Of a stretch of DNA of 64,000 nucleotides, positions 7,581 through 15,269 are shown in pieces. A program made the translations under genes and the position numbers. Within the stretch, counting starts at the first letter, position 1; every line of letters starts with the position of its first letter. Source of the stretch: Oscillospiraceae bacterium (GTDB lineage: Bacteria > Bacillota > Clostridia > Oscillospirales > Oscillospiraceae); NCBI GenBank assembly GCA_910575505.1, contig CAJTFK010000006.1, forward strand, positions 1-64,000, read 5' to 3'. Under the pieces are notes generated by a model. That model saw only the letters and a program-made list of their open reading frames with translations. It was not told where the DNA came from and ran no database searches.

Positions 7581-7615
7581 AAAAAACAAGGTCCTCTCGA
7601 AGCCGAGAGGGCCTT
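7581..7615 (-). terminator. Intrinsic terminator of the resolvase gene
   Basis: A 12-bp stem AAGGTCCTCTCG/CGAGAGGGCCTT (one G-T pair) around a 4-nt loop. Read on the minus strand it is followed by GTTTTTT. It lies immediately downstream of the resolvase stop codon. Confidence 0.75.
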
Positions 7616-7618
7616 GCT

Positions 7619-8296
7619 TCATTTCAGCGCCTTGATGTAGCGGTATGCCGTAGGCCGGGAGACCTGTGCCAGCCGGGCCAGTTCCAAGATGTTGATGCTG
7701 CCGCTCTGATAGCGGGGATAGTATCGCAGGAACTGTTCCGGCACCCTTTCCGCGCAGACCGGAGGCCGGCCCAGCCGCTTGCCCTTGACCCGGGCATTCT
7801 CAACGCCTGAGCGCACCCGGCTTCGTATCATGGACAGTTCCAGCTGCGAGAACACCCCGGCAATCTGCAAAAACGCCTCTGTCATGGGGTCAGGATTTCC
7901 ATTCCGGCAGTCCAGGGTAATGCTCCCCACAATGACAAGCCGCAGCCGCTTTTCCCGGATGATGTCAATGATTTCGCAGAGCTGCTTGGTGGACCTGGCC
8001 AAACGGGAGACTTCCAGCGTCACAATGGTGTCCCCCGGCCTGGCCGTTTCCAGCATCAATGCCTGCTGTTCCTTGGAGGCGGCGTCTCCATGCTCATACT
8101 CCAGCCAGACCTTTTCCGCGCCATGCTTTTTCAGCTCCCTGGTCTGCCGGTTGATGTCCTGCCGGTCTTCGTTGGTGGAGCAGCGGGCATATCCATGCGT
8201 AATCGCATGGTCATGCTTAATAGCATGGTCATGCGTAACGGAAATCCCAGTCTCTTTTTTCGTAACAGAATCCCCCTTTTTAGCGGGTTTTTCCAC
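7619..8296 (-). CDS. Serine recombinase, resolvase/invertase family (TniR-like)
   Basis: Residues 34 onward read HGYARCSTNEDRQDINRQ, the start of the small serine recombinase catalytic domain with the nucleophile in RCST. Later motifs include LEVSRLARSTKQL, FSQLELSMIRSRVRSGV, KGKRLGRPP, and a C-terminal HTH (ILELARLAQVSRPTAYRYI). Resolvases separate the cointegrates made by replicative transposition, and Tn5053/Tn402 elements carry one (tniR) with tniABQ. The GTG start has no good ribosome site, and the 33-residue N-terminal extension contains the repeat HDHAI, so the true start is uncertain. Confidence 0.85.
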   Translation of the reverse strand: MEKPAKKGDSVTKKETGISVTHDHAIKHDHAITHGYARCSTNEDRQDINRQTRELKKHGAEKVWLEYEHGDAASKEQQALMLETARPGDTIVTLEVSRLARSTKQLCEIIDIIREKRLRLVIVGSITLDCRNGNPDPMTEAFLQIAGVFSQLELSMIRSRVRSGVENARVKGKRLGRPPVCAERVPEQFLRYYPRYQSGSINILELARLAQVSRPTAYRYIKALK

Positions 8297-8343
8297 AGCA
8301 TTTCAGGGTCATTTCCAATGTAACGAATAACAAATGTTTTCCA

Positions 8344-8919
8344 TTACACGGGCGGCCCTTGGCCACCCTGGCAATTGAAGGCCGCCAGGAAGTCGGAATC
8401 CGCATCGGCGGCATGCAGGAGCGCGTCATGGTCACTGGCTCCGGCTTCCTTCGCTTTGGAAAATGCCGCAAAGGAAACCTGCTTCCGCCGGTACCGCAAG
8501 CTATGGCCTTCGCCCGGCTCCAGGAACAGCGCGTGGTAAATGATTCTGGAGCCGTCCAGCACCACAGGCTGTCCGTCCGGGGTGTTCACAATGGCTGGTT
8601 CCAGTCTCCAGTGCTTTGGAGTTTCTGGGCCTTCACAAATCAGGATAACATGAATCTCGTCACGGCTTCCCTCATACTGGCCGCCATAAATTTGCAGTTC
8701 CTTCACCAGGGGGCCGCCCCGGCTCCGGCCAATATAAATTTGATAGGCGCTCCCATCCTCTGCCGCGGCCTCGGCATCCGGGCAAACGTAAATGCTCTGG
8801 TCCGGCGGCGCCAGCTTTGGAGGGTGGGGAAGGCGTACCGCCCTCCCCAGAAGCCTGCTTAAAAACCGTTCGGCAAACTCCGCTGCGCCCAACCCCCGCT
8901 CAATTTCCGCAATAGTCAT
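8344..8919 (-). CDS. Hypothetical protein, 191 aa
   Basis: GGGAGG lies 5 nt upstream of the ATG. The middle of the protein is beta-rich (SAYQIYIGRSRGGPLVKELQIYGG, here described rather than aligned) and no catalytic motif is seen. It is the last gene of the minus-strand set that starts at 10185 and follows the HD-domain gene by 13 nt. No function can be assigned. Confidence 0.55.
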   Translation of the reverse strand: MTIAEIERGLGAAEFAERFLSRLLGRAVRLPHPPKLAPPDQSIYVCPDAEAAAEDGSAYQIYIGRSRGGPLVKELQIYGGQYEGSRDEIHVILICEGPETPKHWRLEPAIVNTPDGQPVVLDGSRIIYHALFLEPGEGHSLRYRRKQVSFAAFSKAKEAGASDHDALLHAADADSDFLAAFNCQGGQGPPV

Positions 8920-8932
8920 TTGTTCCTCCCGC

Positions 8933-9514
8933 TTACTCCCTGCACTCGTCCAGATAGGCGGCCTCCAGGTCCGCGATATGGGTCAGGACCGCCAGGGGAA
9001 ACTTCTCGAACGCACCCCCAACGGAGTGCCCGCCGCCCAGGAAGTCGTTGTCTGAAAAGCCCATGTGCCAGCGAATTGCCATAGCCTCCTCACGGCTCAG
9101 GCGCATGAACCCGGAGATGATGTATACGCTCTTTTCCCCGTGGCCGTATGGAAGCTGGTCGTGAATCACATAAAATGGATATTGCTCCCACTGACCCTGC
9201 TCGTTCTTCCGGTTCCGCATCTCTACCTGGTAGAAATTGGCCTTGTTGATATCGTGCAGGAGTCCGCAGACAGCAGCCGTCTCCTCCTGTTCCGGCGTCA
9301 GCCTCGCTCCGCCGGCAAGCTCAGATTGATACAGCTTCCGGAGACGGTCATAGACGTGAAGGCTGTGTTCCAGCAAGCCACCCTCCCGGGCCAGATGGAA
9401 GCGAGTGCTGGCGGGAGCGGTGAAAAAGTCCGTGGACTCCAGCCATTGGAGAAGCTTATCCGCTCCTGGACGAGTGATGTGGGTATGGTAAATATCAAGG
9501 AATCGCGCTTTCAT
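8933..9514 (-). CDS. HD-domain phosphohydrolase
   Basis: The 193-aa protein has the HD metal-binding pattern: an upstream His in GGLLEHSLHVYDRL (about residue 50), then CGLLHDINKANFY (about residue 88) and a later HMGFSDND segment. HD proteins hydrolyse phosphate esters of nucleotides, and similar single-domain versions occur in conjugative and integrative elements. A good ribosome site (GAGAAAGGAG) precedes the ATG. It sits in a run of unknown genes between the resolvase and TniQ, so its partner is unclear. The substrate is unknown. Confidence 0.7.
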   Translation of the reverse strand: MKARFLDIYHTHITRPGADKLLQWLESTDFFTAPASTRFHLAREGGLLEHSLHVYDRLRKLYQSELAGGARLTPEQEETAAVCGLLHDINKANFYQVEMRNRKNEQGQWEQYPFYVIHDQLPYGHGEKSVYIISGFMRLSREEAMAIRWHMGFSDNDFLGGGHSVGGAFEKFPLAVLTHIADLEAAYLDECRE

Positions 9515-9527
9515 ATGGTCTCCTTTC

Positions 9528-9778
9528 TCAGCGGATTCTCTTCATCAGTTCTGTAATCCTTTCCAGCGCCGCCCGGAACTGAGGCATGAAGTCCTGCCCA
9601 ATATCATAGTCGATATAGAGAACAGGAAAAATCTCTTTCCAAAGCAGCTCCAGCAGGGGAGGCGGCATGAGTCTGTATTTGTTTTCTTCTTCCACCCTGT
9701 GGAGTTCCTCCACCCTGCGTCCAATCGTTCTGCGCGTACAGCTTTTCCAGCAATCGCAAAGTGCCCTTTGTCCCCCAT
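9528..9778 (-). CDS. Small protein region; frame uncertain, possibly frameshifted
   Basis: The last 61 residues, from GTG at 9713 (EELHRVEEENKYRLMPPPLL onward), look like a real helical protein. However, the ATG that overlaps the upstream stop (9778, TGATG arrangement) is in a different frame, and a third frame carries the plausible helix LRLLEKLYAQNDW. An intact ancestor could join these parts. I therefore mark the whole interval and consider it a degraded or mis-sequenced gene of about 83 residues. Confidence 0.35.
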
Positions 9779-10185
9779 CAGGTGCTTTCCAAAAGCTGGG
9801 GCAGGTCAGATTCAGGATTTTTAAGATTCAGGAAAAGGCCCTGTCTGCCAGAGCATTGTACCTGGGTCATCGCCTCATCCACCCCGATAATTCCTTCCAT
9901 ACAGAGGAACACTGCCAGCACGTCCTGTGGGATTTCCAAAACCATATCCTCCAGGGCATCTTTGGGAACTGGGTTCTCTACAATGGAGATATCCGCAGTT
10001 TTACCCTGCGTTTGAACACGCACGCCTGAGCGAAGGGGTTCTTCCGGTGGCCGGCCAATATACTGAGGCGGACCTGATGGCGCTTCGCCACCTTTGGTGA
10101 GCATCCGCAGCAGCTCCGCGCAAAACCGGGAATCCCGCAGACTGACATCCAGCAGGGCCGCCGTCAGCTTTTGTTTCATTTTCAT
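9778..10185 (-). CDS. Hypothetical protein, 135 aa
   Basis: Starts MKMKQKLTAALLDVSL with AAAAGGGGG just upstream. The N-terminal 30 residues are helical and the C-terminal half has the acidic helix ALEDMVLEIPQDVLAVFL. It is first in a minus-strand set (10185 to 8344), preceded by a half copy of the GTATCGGGC repeat that may contain its promoter. No known family is recognised. Confidence 0.55.
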   Translation of the reverse strand: MKMKQKLTAALLDVSLRDSRFCAELLRMLTKGGEAPSGPPQYIGRPPEEPLRSGVRVQTQGKTADISIVENPVPKDALEDMVLEIPQDVLAVFLCMEGIIGVDEAMTQVQCSGRQGLFLNLKNPESDLPQLLEST

Positions 10186-10222
10186 AGACCCCCTTTTTTC
10201 TGCTCATGAAAATGCCCCGTGC

Positions 10223-10290
10223 TGTATCGGGCCAGGGCACATTTTTTATTCATTGCCCCCTTTTCTCTTTTGTCTAAAATTCTCCCGGAA
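10223..10290. repeat. GTATCGGGC repeat, left half only
   Basis: GTATCGGGC followed about 40 nt later by TTTTCTCTTTTGTC, then the sequence diverges. It separates the TniQ-side operon from the gene set beginning at 10185. Confidence 0.5.
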
Positions 10291-10300
10291 ACAGGCCGTG

Positions 10301-10609
10301 TCAGGCTTTCACCAAAGCTGTGTAAAGGTCCAGGCCGTCATCCTCCATCTGCTGAACGGTCTTCTCCCCAAAGTCCTCCGGAGGCAGCGGCGCGTCTTTA
10401 TCCAGCTCATAGCCAAGCCAGCAGCCCCGGTTGATTTCCCATGCCATCTCATCAATGGGCATGAACTCGCGGCATTGTGCAAAGCTCATCAGCTCCTCCA
10501 TGCGCTCCGGGCCGATGCACGCCGCCACCTCGCGCACCGGGAGCCATGCCTGCCATGCAAGATGCGCAACGCATCGCGCAACGATTTCTGCTTTCTCATA
10601 CTGATTCAT
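10301..10609 (-). CDS. Small protein coupled to tniQ, 102 aa
   Basis: Starting at MNQYEKAEIVARCVAHL, with AAAGGAG 8 nt upstream, its ATG overlaps the TGA of the tniQ-like gene (ATGA). It is therefore the last member of the transposition operon by translational coupling. The protein is helical and acidic toward the C-terminus (EDFGEKTVQQMEDDGLDLYT). I know no counterpart in Tn7 or Tn5053. Reading frames that extend this one upstream run inside tniQ and are not credible starts. Confidence 0.6.
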   Translation of the reverse strand: MNQYEKAEIVARCVAHLAWQAWLPVREVAACIGPERMEELMSFAQCREFMPIDEMAWEINRGCWLGYELDKDAPLPPEDFGEKTVQQMEDDGLDLYTALVKA

Positions 10610-11832
10610 GTTCGACAACTCCTTTCGTTTTTGCCTACAATTCTCTTGGCTTCCTGCAGTAAAACGGTTCTGGCAAACACTGCGGTTTGTCCGTTTCCGC
10701 TGATGGCAGCTGCCTGCTGTATAAGGTCTTTTTCTCCTGGAGATAGAGTAATCCGAATATTTTTGCTCCGGCTTGCGCCGCATTGTTTCCAAAATGGAGA
10801 AACGCCATATTTGCGTGAGAGCGTGTCCAACTGATGAGGGCTGACACCTACCAGCTGCGCCAGTTCTTCCTTTCTGTAAGTCAGTCCTCGCTTTTGATAG
10901 GCCAGCAGCTTTTCCAGAAGGGGCGACTTCGCATCCAGTTCTGGCCCAAACAATTCTTCGGCTGTGAGTCCTGCCAAGGCTGTGAGAAGCGCATACCGTT
11001 CCGGCGAGGTCAATTTCCAGTGGCAAGCGCGGTAAAGCACCGCTGAGGAGGGTGTGGAAAAGTATTGCGCGGCAATCGCATCTCCAAAGAGGCGGTCACA
11101 AGCCTCATATACTTTTGAAACATTCAGAGAATTGCTTTTCTGGATGGTGGGATTATAGAATCCTTTTGCCTGAAGGGCCAGTTCCAGATTGCTGTAACCG
11201 GATGTTGGCCCTGCTTCAAAAGGCAGTGTCAGGAAAGAGAAAAGGATATTGGAAAGCGCTTTTTCCCATTCGCAGGTTGAAGGCTCTGCATCTGTTGCAG
11301 TTAATGCACATAGCGGAAGAAACTTCTCCGACAGCCTGGAAAAGAGAACTTCATATAAAATCAGCCGGCAGCCATGTTTGGGACAGAGGGGTATCAAGGG
11401 AATTTGATGCTCCCGATGCCAGTACGCTTCTCCATAGATGCCTAAATCCTCCCGAAAGCATTTGGGGCAAAATTTCAAACCAGTTTTGCCTCCTGGTGTT
11501 TTTACCTCGATATTGGTAAGTCCCGCACTCTTTCCTTGAAGCAGCGCATTCAGAACCGAGCTTTTTTTCACGGGAGAATAGAACCGCAGATAATAGGGGG
11601 CAAGGGTATGCCCTAAAAGGATTTTCCGCAGGTCCAAAAATTCCTCTGGCAGTCGCTCCAGGATGCAAAAGATATCGCCTCCCGGGAACAAACGGCCATG
11701 TGTCCGAACCTGGCTGCCATACAATTCATGCAGTACGGTGGCCTGTTTCTGGTACCCGGAACGGACAAAGTACCGGCACAGGATGCTGTACCACCACTCT
11801 CCTGGGTAGGGTGCCGGGAAATAAGTCAGCAT
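10606..11832 (-). CDS. tniQ: TniQ/TnsD-family target-selection protein
   Basis: The 408-aa protein opens with FPAPYPGEWWYSILCRYF, the typical TniQ N-terminus. A zinc-binding segment follows: CPKCFREDLGIYGE, a His pair in WHREHQIPLIP, then CPKHGCRL (about residues 122-158). The C-terminal half contains HTH-like stretches such as LAQLVGVSPHQLDTL. TniQ/TnsD proteins recruit TnsC to the insertion target. At 408 residues it is longer than minimal TniQ and shorter than Tn7 TnsD. It follows a 120-aa gene by 2 nt and is coupled to the 102-aa gene downstream. Confidence 0.85.
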   Translation of the reverse strand: MLTYFPAPYPGEWWYSILCRYFVRSGYQKQATVLHELYGSQVRTHGRLFPGGDIFCILERLPEEFLDLRKILLGHTLAPYYLRFYSPVKKSSVLNALLQGKSAGLTNIEVKTPGGKTGLKFCPKCFREDLGIYGEAYWHREHQIPLIPLCPKHGCRLILYEVLFSRLSEKFLPLCALTATDAEPSTCEWEKALSNILFSFLTLPFEAGPTSGYSNLELALQAKGFYNPTIQKSNSLNVSKVYEACDRLFGDAIAAQYFSTPSSAVLYRACHWKLTSPERYALLTALAGLTAEELFGPELDAKSPLLEKLLAYQKRGLTYRKEELAQLVGVSPHQLDTLSRKYGVSPFWKQCGASRSKNIRITLSPGEKDLIQQAAAISGNGQTAVFARTVLLQEAKRIVGKNERSCRT

Positions 11833-11834
11833 CG

Positions 11835-12197
11835 TTACTTATCATCCGCCAAATAAGACATGGCATAGCCGTAAACCATCTGGAATTGCAGTACGGCCCG
11901 AGCCTTTGCCTCGTCCAGAGTGCGGAAAGCTCTCACAAAGGAATCAGAGCCGGAGCGAACACGTTCAAAGAGTACATACAACTCCACTTCCTCCAACATA
12001 CAGCCTCTTTCATCCTCTTTGTGCTGGAGGAGAATAGTATAGTGCCGGCCCCCGCTGCCATCGGGAAGCTCCAGGTAGGCCGCATAGCCCATCAAACCAT
12101 TCCCCGGCATATTATTGGGATACAGCGGCTTCCACTCCATGTCCTCTGGCTTGAGGGCCTTCGCGTACTCAACTATCTTCTGAATCTCCATTTTCAT
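11835..12197 (-). CDS. Small protein between tnsC and tniQ, 120 aa
   Basis: Starts MKMEIQKIVEYAKALKPED with AGAGAGG upstream; its first 29 nt overlap the end of the tnsC-like gene. The sequence is soluble and acidic with a two-strand core (GRHYTILLQHKED, VELYVLFERV). I do not recognise a family. The overlap on one side and the 2-nt gap on the other place it firmly in the transposition operon. Confidence 0.6.
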   Translation of the reverse strand: MKMEIQKIVEYAKALKPEDMEWKPLYPNNMPGNGLMGYAAYLELPDGSGGRHYTILLQHKEDERGCMLEEVELYVLFERVRSGSDSFVRAFRTLDEAKARAVLQFQMVYGYAMSYLADDK

Positions 12198-13539
12198 CCT
12201 CTCTTTCTTTTCCCAAAAGATTGAACCGTGCCAAATGCTCCAGCATATCCGTCCCGGCCTTGAATGCGGCCAGAAGGTCCTGTTCCTCCCGGACGGCAGC
12301 CTTTCGGCCCCGTTTTTTAGCGTAAAGCCGCTTCCTCTCGACGGGCTTGCAGCCCGCCTTCTTGCAGCCCGCCATGAGGCCGGCCGGGGACTTGCAGCTC
12401 TCCTCAGCAGGCTGGATAGGCTGAAAGCCTATCGGGGGAAAGTCCGAGAGATAGGTGCCGCCCGCATAGGTTTTCGGAACCTTTATCGCCAGAATATTGA
12501 TTGCCTGCTGCATTATCTTCGCGTCAATACATGGCCGGCCCATCAGAAAAGCCTGGGCCTGACTCTCCTGGAATATCTTCACGATATATGCCGGGATGCC
12601 GCCGGACCAGTCGTAGAGCTTGTTGGCCAGGGCCTCCGTCAGCTCCGCCCGCTCCGGTGTCAGCTGGTACTGCCATAGCAGCTTCAGGAAATTCCGGTAA
12701 ACCCCATCCGGCTTCAAGGGCAGGAGGCGGATGCCCCGGGTCCGGCGCTTCAGGTGCTCCTGGCTGGTGAACAGCTCCTCTGCCTGCGGCGTCCCTACAA
12801 AGAAAACCCCTGTGCAGGTGTCGTTGGTCAGCTCCACCAGGAACTTTATCAGCGGCTTCACCTGCTTGTTCTTTTGGGCTGTCACAACGGCGTTCTGTAT
12901 CTCATCCACCAGAATCAGTCCCACATGGTGGGTCATGCAGAGGATTTTTACCTGCGCCGCAATCGCCGAAGCCGCCGCAGAACGGAGGGCGGTCAGCTGA
13001 TGCAGATAGTTTGAGCCAATGGCCCGGTCCAGCGCCGCCACCAGATTCAGAGCCAGCGTCTTCACGGAGCAATCCGAAGGGCACTCCACTCTCAGATATA
13101 ATACCTGCTTGCAGAAGAACGGCTGGCCCTCAAAGTCCGTATGCTCAATCACCTGGGGCATGGTGTCCAGGCAGCGGCGGATAGTAGAGGTCTTTCCAAT
13201 GCCGGGGACGCCTAAAACAGAGCCGGCCGCCGCTTGTGTCGCGAAACAAGTTCCGGCGTCTCCCCGGATTCCGGCGTCTCCCCGGAAAAGAGCGTTTGAC
13301 TGCCGGATGCCTTCCAATACGGTTCGTGTCGTGTAGGTCGTCCGAATTGCCCGGTAAAGCTGGTCATACAGGGTGTACATATAATCCATGGGGATAAAGA
13401 TACTGGAGAGCAATGCCATCCCCTCCAAAGAGGGCGCGGCTGGCAGCGGCGGCAGGCTCTGGATTTCCCGCGTCAGTTCTTGCGGCGCCAGCATTTTCGG
13501 CATGGCAGCCAGAAGGGGATTGCCTAAATCCTTGTTCAC
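12169..13539 (-). CDS. tnsC: TnsC/TniB-type AAA+ transposition regulator
   Basis: I start the 456-aa protein at GTG 13539, which has AAAGGAGG upstream and forms a GTGA overlap with the tnsB stop. Walker A is GVPGIGKTST (about residue 115) and Walker B is GLILVDEIQNAV (about residue 210), followed by the sensor region FFVGTPQAEELF. TnsC/TniB ATPases form filaments on target DNA and pass the target to TnsB. The C-terminal tail is Lys/Arg-rich. The coding DNA includes the small hairpin at 12415 and a short in-frame duplication (RGDAGIRGDAG). Confidence 0.9.
   Translation of the reverse strand: MNKDLGNPLLAAMPKMLAPQELTREIQSLPPLPAAPSLEGMALLSSIFIPMDYMYTLYDQLYRAIRTTYTTRTVLEGIRQSNALFRGDAGIRGDAGTCFATQAAAGSVLGVPGIGKTSTIRRCLDTMPQVIEHTDFEGQPFFCKQVLYLRVECPSDCSVKTLALNLVAALDRAIGSNYLHQLTALRSAAASAIAAQVKILCMTHHVGLILVDEIQNAVVTAQKNKQVKPLIKFLVELTNDTCTGVFFVGTPQAEELFTSQEHLKRRTRGIRLLPLKPDGVYRNFLKLLWQYQLTPERAELTEALANKLYDWSGGIPAYIVKIFQESQAQAFLMGRPCIDAKIMQQAINILAIKVPKTYAGGTYLSDFPPIGFQPIQPAEESCKSPAGLMAGCKKAGCKPVERKRLYAKKRGRKAAVREEQDLLAAFKAGTDMLEHLARFNLLGKEREDENGDSEDS
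12415..12433. repeat. Small hairpin within tnsC, inverted orientation
   Basis: A 7-bp stem GATAGGC/GCCTATC around TGAAA, the reverse complement of the family loop TTTCA. The outer pairs differ from the other copies but remain complementary. Confidence 0.55.
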
Positions 13540-14858
13540 TCCTGCCGCCTCCTTTCCGCCTCTTTTACAATTTTCTGAATCCCCTGAATCGTCTGGATGC
13601 TGGCCTGGGTCTCCGCTGCCTTTGCCTGTTTCCGGGCCTGCCGCTCCTGCTCCCGGCAAATCTCCGCTTCCGCCTGGGAGAGGCCCTGGTACTGCTGCTG
13701 GTCCGGGGCCAGCGGAATCCGGGAATCGTGGTCTTTACCAATGAGGAAAACCGCACTGAGGTCCAGGGGGTCATAGGCCAAGGTGTAGGTATCTCCAAGA
13801 TACAGGCCGTCCATGTTCTGCGGAACATAGGATAAAGCATGAAGCCGGAACCCCTTGCGAGTCAGTTTGACTTCCTCCCGGGGGAGAGACAGGACATGGA
13901 GTTCTTTGGAAGGGACATCCTGTACCTTCCAAACGGTGGCAGAGGTGGTGACTGAACCGGTGGCGGAACCGGTGGCTGAAAGCCACCTCATGGCTTTCAG
14001 CCATACTTGGGCGGGCGTCTTTCCGCTTTGGAGGACCCGCCCGCTGTTCAGGTAAATGACACATTGGATGACAATCTGGGTAAATTCCTCCAATGTCAGG
14101 ACCGCCTGGCTCCGATAATCCACAGCCCACCGCTCCTGGGCATCCGACTCAATTACCCCCTTTCCACGGAGGAGCGGCTTGTATCGCTGCTGGAGCAAAT
14201 CAAAGGCCTTTTCTACTAGGCCCTTTCCATCCGGGCGGAACGGCGGCTGAATCAGCAGCTCCACGCCGTACCGCCGGCAGAGCTCCTCCATCCGGGAGCC
14301 GGTAAATTCCCGGCCCTTATCCGTGATGATTTCGCCGGGAAGCCCCCGGGAGGGCCACTGCTCCGGCTGGATTTCGATACCGTATTTCCTGCAGAAGTCC
14401 ACCTTGTCGCTGGCTGCGTTCTCCAGACAGGCCATAACTGCCCGTTCCCCGGCCTCATAACCAACATAGATTCCGGCAATCAGCTGGGTAGCGGAATCGA
14501 CTGCCATGTAAATTTGCGGCCGGCCTACTACGCTGCTCCGGTCCAGGCTGGACACCAGGTAAAGGTCTCCCTGGGTGGCGTCCATCTGGTAGCTCCCCGG
14601 ACTTTCCCGCCAGCGGGATGCCGAACCAAACGCCGGGCGGCAATTCCGCTGATAGTGGGAGAGACCGTCACGGGCAATGATTTTCTGCGGCCGCTTGTGG
14701 TAATTATGGGCGTAGAAGTAGTGCTGGAAACTGGACCAGGTAGGCGCATCCGGCAGCAAGATGCCCTTGGCATCCGTGTATTTTTGAACCAGCATCATTT
14801 CATAAGCCGCACGGAGGGAGAGTTTTTTGCAGAAAAGTAAAAGGTACGAATTGCCCAA
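13536..14858 (-). CDS. tnsB: TnsB/TniA-type DDE transposase, catalytic and C-terminal part
   Basis: This frame holds the RNase H-like integrase core: the first Asp in YQMDATQGDLYLVSSLDR, the second in IITDKGREFTG, and the Glu in GKGLVEKAFDLL exactly 35 residues after the second Asp (D35E). A Mu-type beta-barrel region and a C-terminal Lys/Gln/Arg-rich coil follow. It lacks the N-terminal DNA-binding part, which is encoded one frame over at 14795-15265. It could begin at TTG 14858, which has only a weak AAGG, but -1 slippage at 14828-14822 gives the natural full-length protein (576 aa). The stop overlaps the tnsC start. Confidence 0.85.
   Translation of the reverse strand: MGNSYLLLFCKKLSLRAAYEMMLVQKYTDAKGILLPDAPTWSSFQHYFYAHNYHKRPQKIIARDGLSHYQRNCRPAFGSASRWRESPGSYQMDATQGDLYLVSSLDRSSVVGRPQIYMAVDSATQLIAGIYVGYEAGERAVMACLENAASDKVDFCRKYGIEIQPEQWPSRGLPGEIITDKGREFTGSRMEELCRRYGVELLIQPPFRPDGKGLVEKAFDLLQQRYKPLLRGKGVIESDAQERWAVDYRSQAVLTLEEFTQIVIQCVIYLNSGRVLQSGKTPAQVWLKAMRWLSATGSATGSVTTSATVWKVQDVPSKELHVLSLPREEVKLTRKGFRLHALSYVPQNMDGLYLGDTYTLAYDPLDLSAVFLIGKDHDSRIPLAPDQQQYQGLSQAEAEICREQERQARKQAKAAETQASIQTIQGIQKIVKEAERRRQE
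13971..14004. repeat. Two adjacent small hairpins within tnsB
   Basis: GGTGGC-TGAAA-GCCACC (13971-13987) and ATGGC-TTTCA-GCCAT (13990-14004) lie 2 nt apart in opposite orientation. Confidence 0.55.
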
Positions 14859-15265
14859 TCGTAGACCTTGTTTTCAGACGGTTTCCGCTGCCGCTCATCC
14901 ATGAGCGTTCCAGTGGCGAGATAGCGGTAATAGAGCCGGAGGATTCTCCGGGAGGTGGTGCCGTTCCGCTCAGCGGTCTCCTTGGCGAGGGCTGAGCGGT
15001 ATGCCTTGTCCGTGATGCAGCGTGAATCGCCTAAAAGAAGCTGAATCAGGCGCAGACGTTTGACCTGCCCTGGACTCATGAGGCTTTCAGCCTCATGGGG
15101 GCAAAGGGCCTCAGTGAGGCTGGAAGCCTCAAGGGGGTTAAAAGCCTCAATTTGAGCCACAAAGAAGGGCTCGGCCGGAGCTTGGCAGGATATCAGCCAG
15201 GCCCCCGCATCCTCCTGGAGCAGAACATGGAAAACCTCCCCGTTCCGCTCCACATACCGGTTCAT
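14795..15265 (-). CDS. tnsB: TnsB/TniA-type transposase, N-terminal DNA-binding part
   Basis: From ATG 15265 (GAGGTG upstream, overlapping the previous stop) this frame encodes about 156 residues with helical DNA-binding segments: SPGQVKRLRLIQLLLGD and the HTH-like ERNGTTSRRILRLYYRYL, as in MuA/TnsB N-terminal domains. It ends 36 nt past the start of the catalytic frame. At the junction the codons are GCA AAA AAC, a perfect A AAA AAC slippery heptamer, and a -1 shift joins it in frame to the catalytic part. Without slippage a truncated DNA-binding protein would be made. Confidence 0.75.
   Translation of the reverse strand: MNRYVERNGEVFHVLLQEDAGAWLISCQAPAEPFFVAQIEAFNPLEASSLTEALCPHEAESLMSPGQVKRLRLIQLLLGDSRCITDKAYRSALAKETAERNGTTSRRILRLYYRYLATGTLMDERQRKPSENKVYDWAIRTFYFSAKNSPSVRLMK
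14822..14828 (-). promoter_or_regulatory. A AAA AAC slippery heptamer for -1 frameshifting in tnsB
   Basis: Reading the minus strand in the frame from ATG 15265, the codons here are (GC)A AAA AAC. After slippage they read AAA AAA C, continuing KKLSLRAAYEMM in the catalytic frame. The zero-frame stop follows 8 codons later. The heptamer type is a known efficient -1 site in viruses and some insertion sequences. Confidence 0.6.
15077..15131. repeat. Two small hairpins within tnsB (N-terminal part)
   Basis: CATGAGGC-TTTCA-GCCTCATG (15077-15097) has an 8-bp stem, the longest of the family. TGAGGC-TGGAA-GCCTCA (15115-15131) has a variant loop. Both lie in coding sequence. Confidence 0.55.
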
Positions 15266-15269
15266 GATT

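Noticed and set aside
10301..11026. A 241-codon frame that includes the small 102-aa protein
   Set aside because: The upstream 139 codons overlap tniQ out of frame; the coupled ATG at 10609 with a good ribosome site is the true start.
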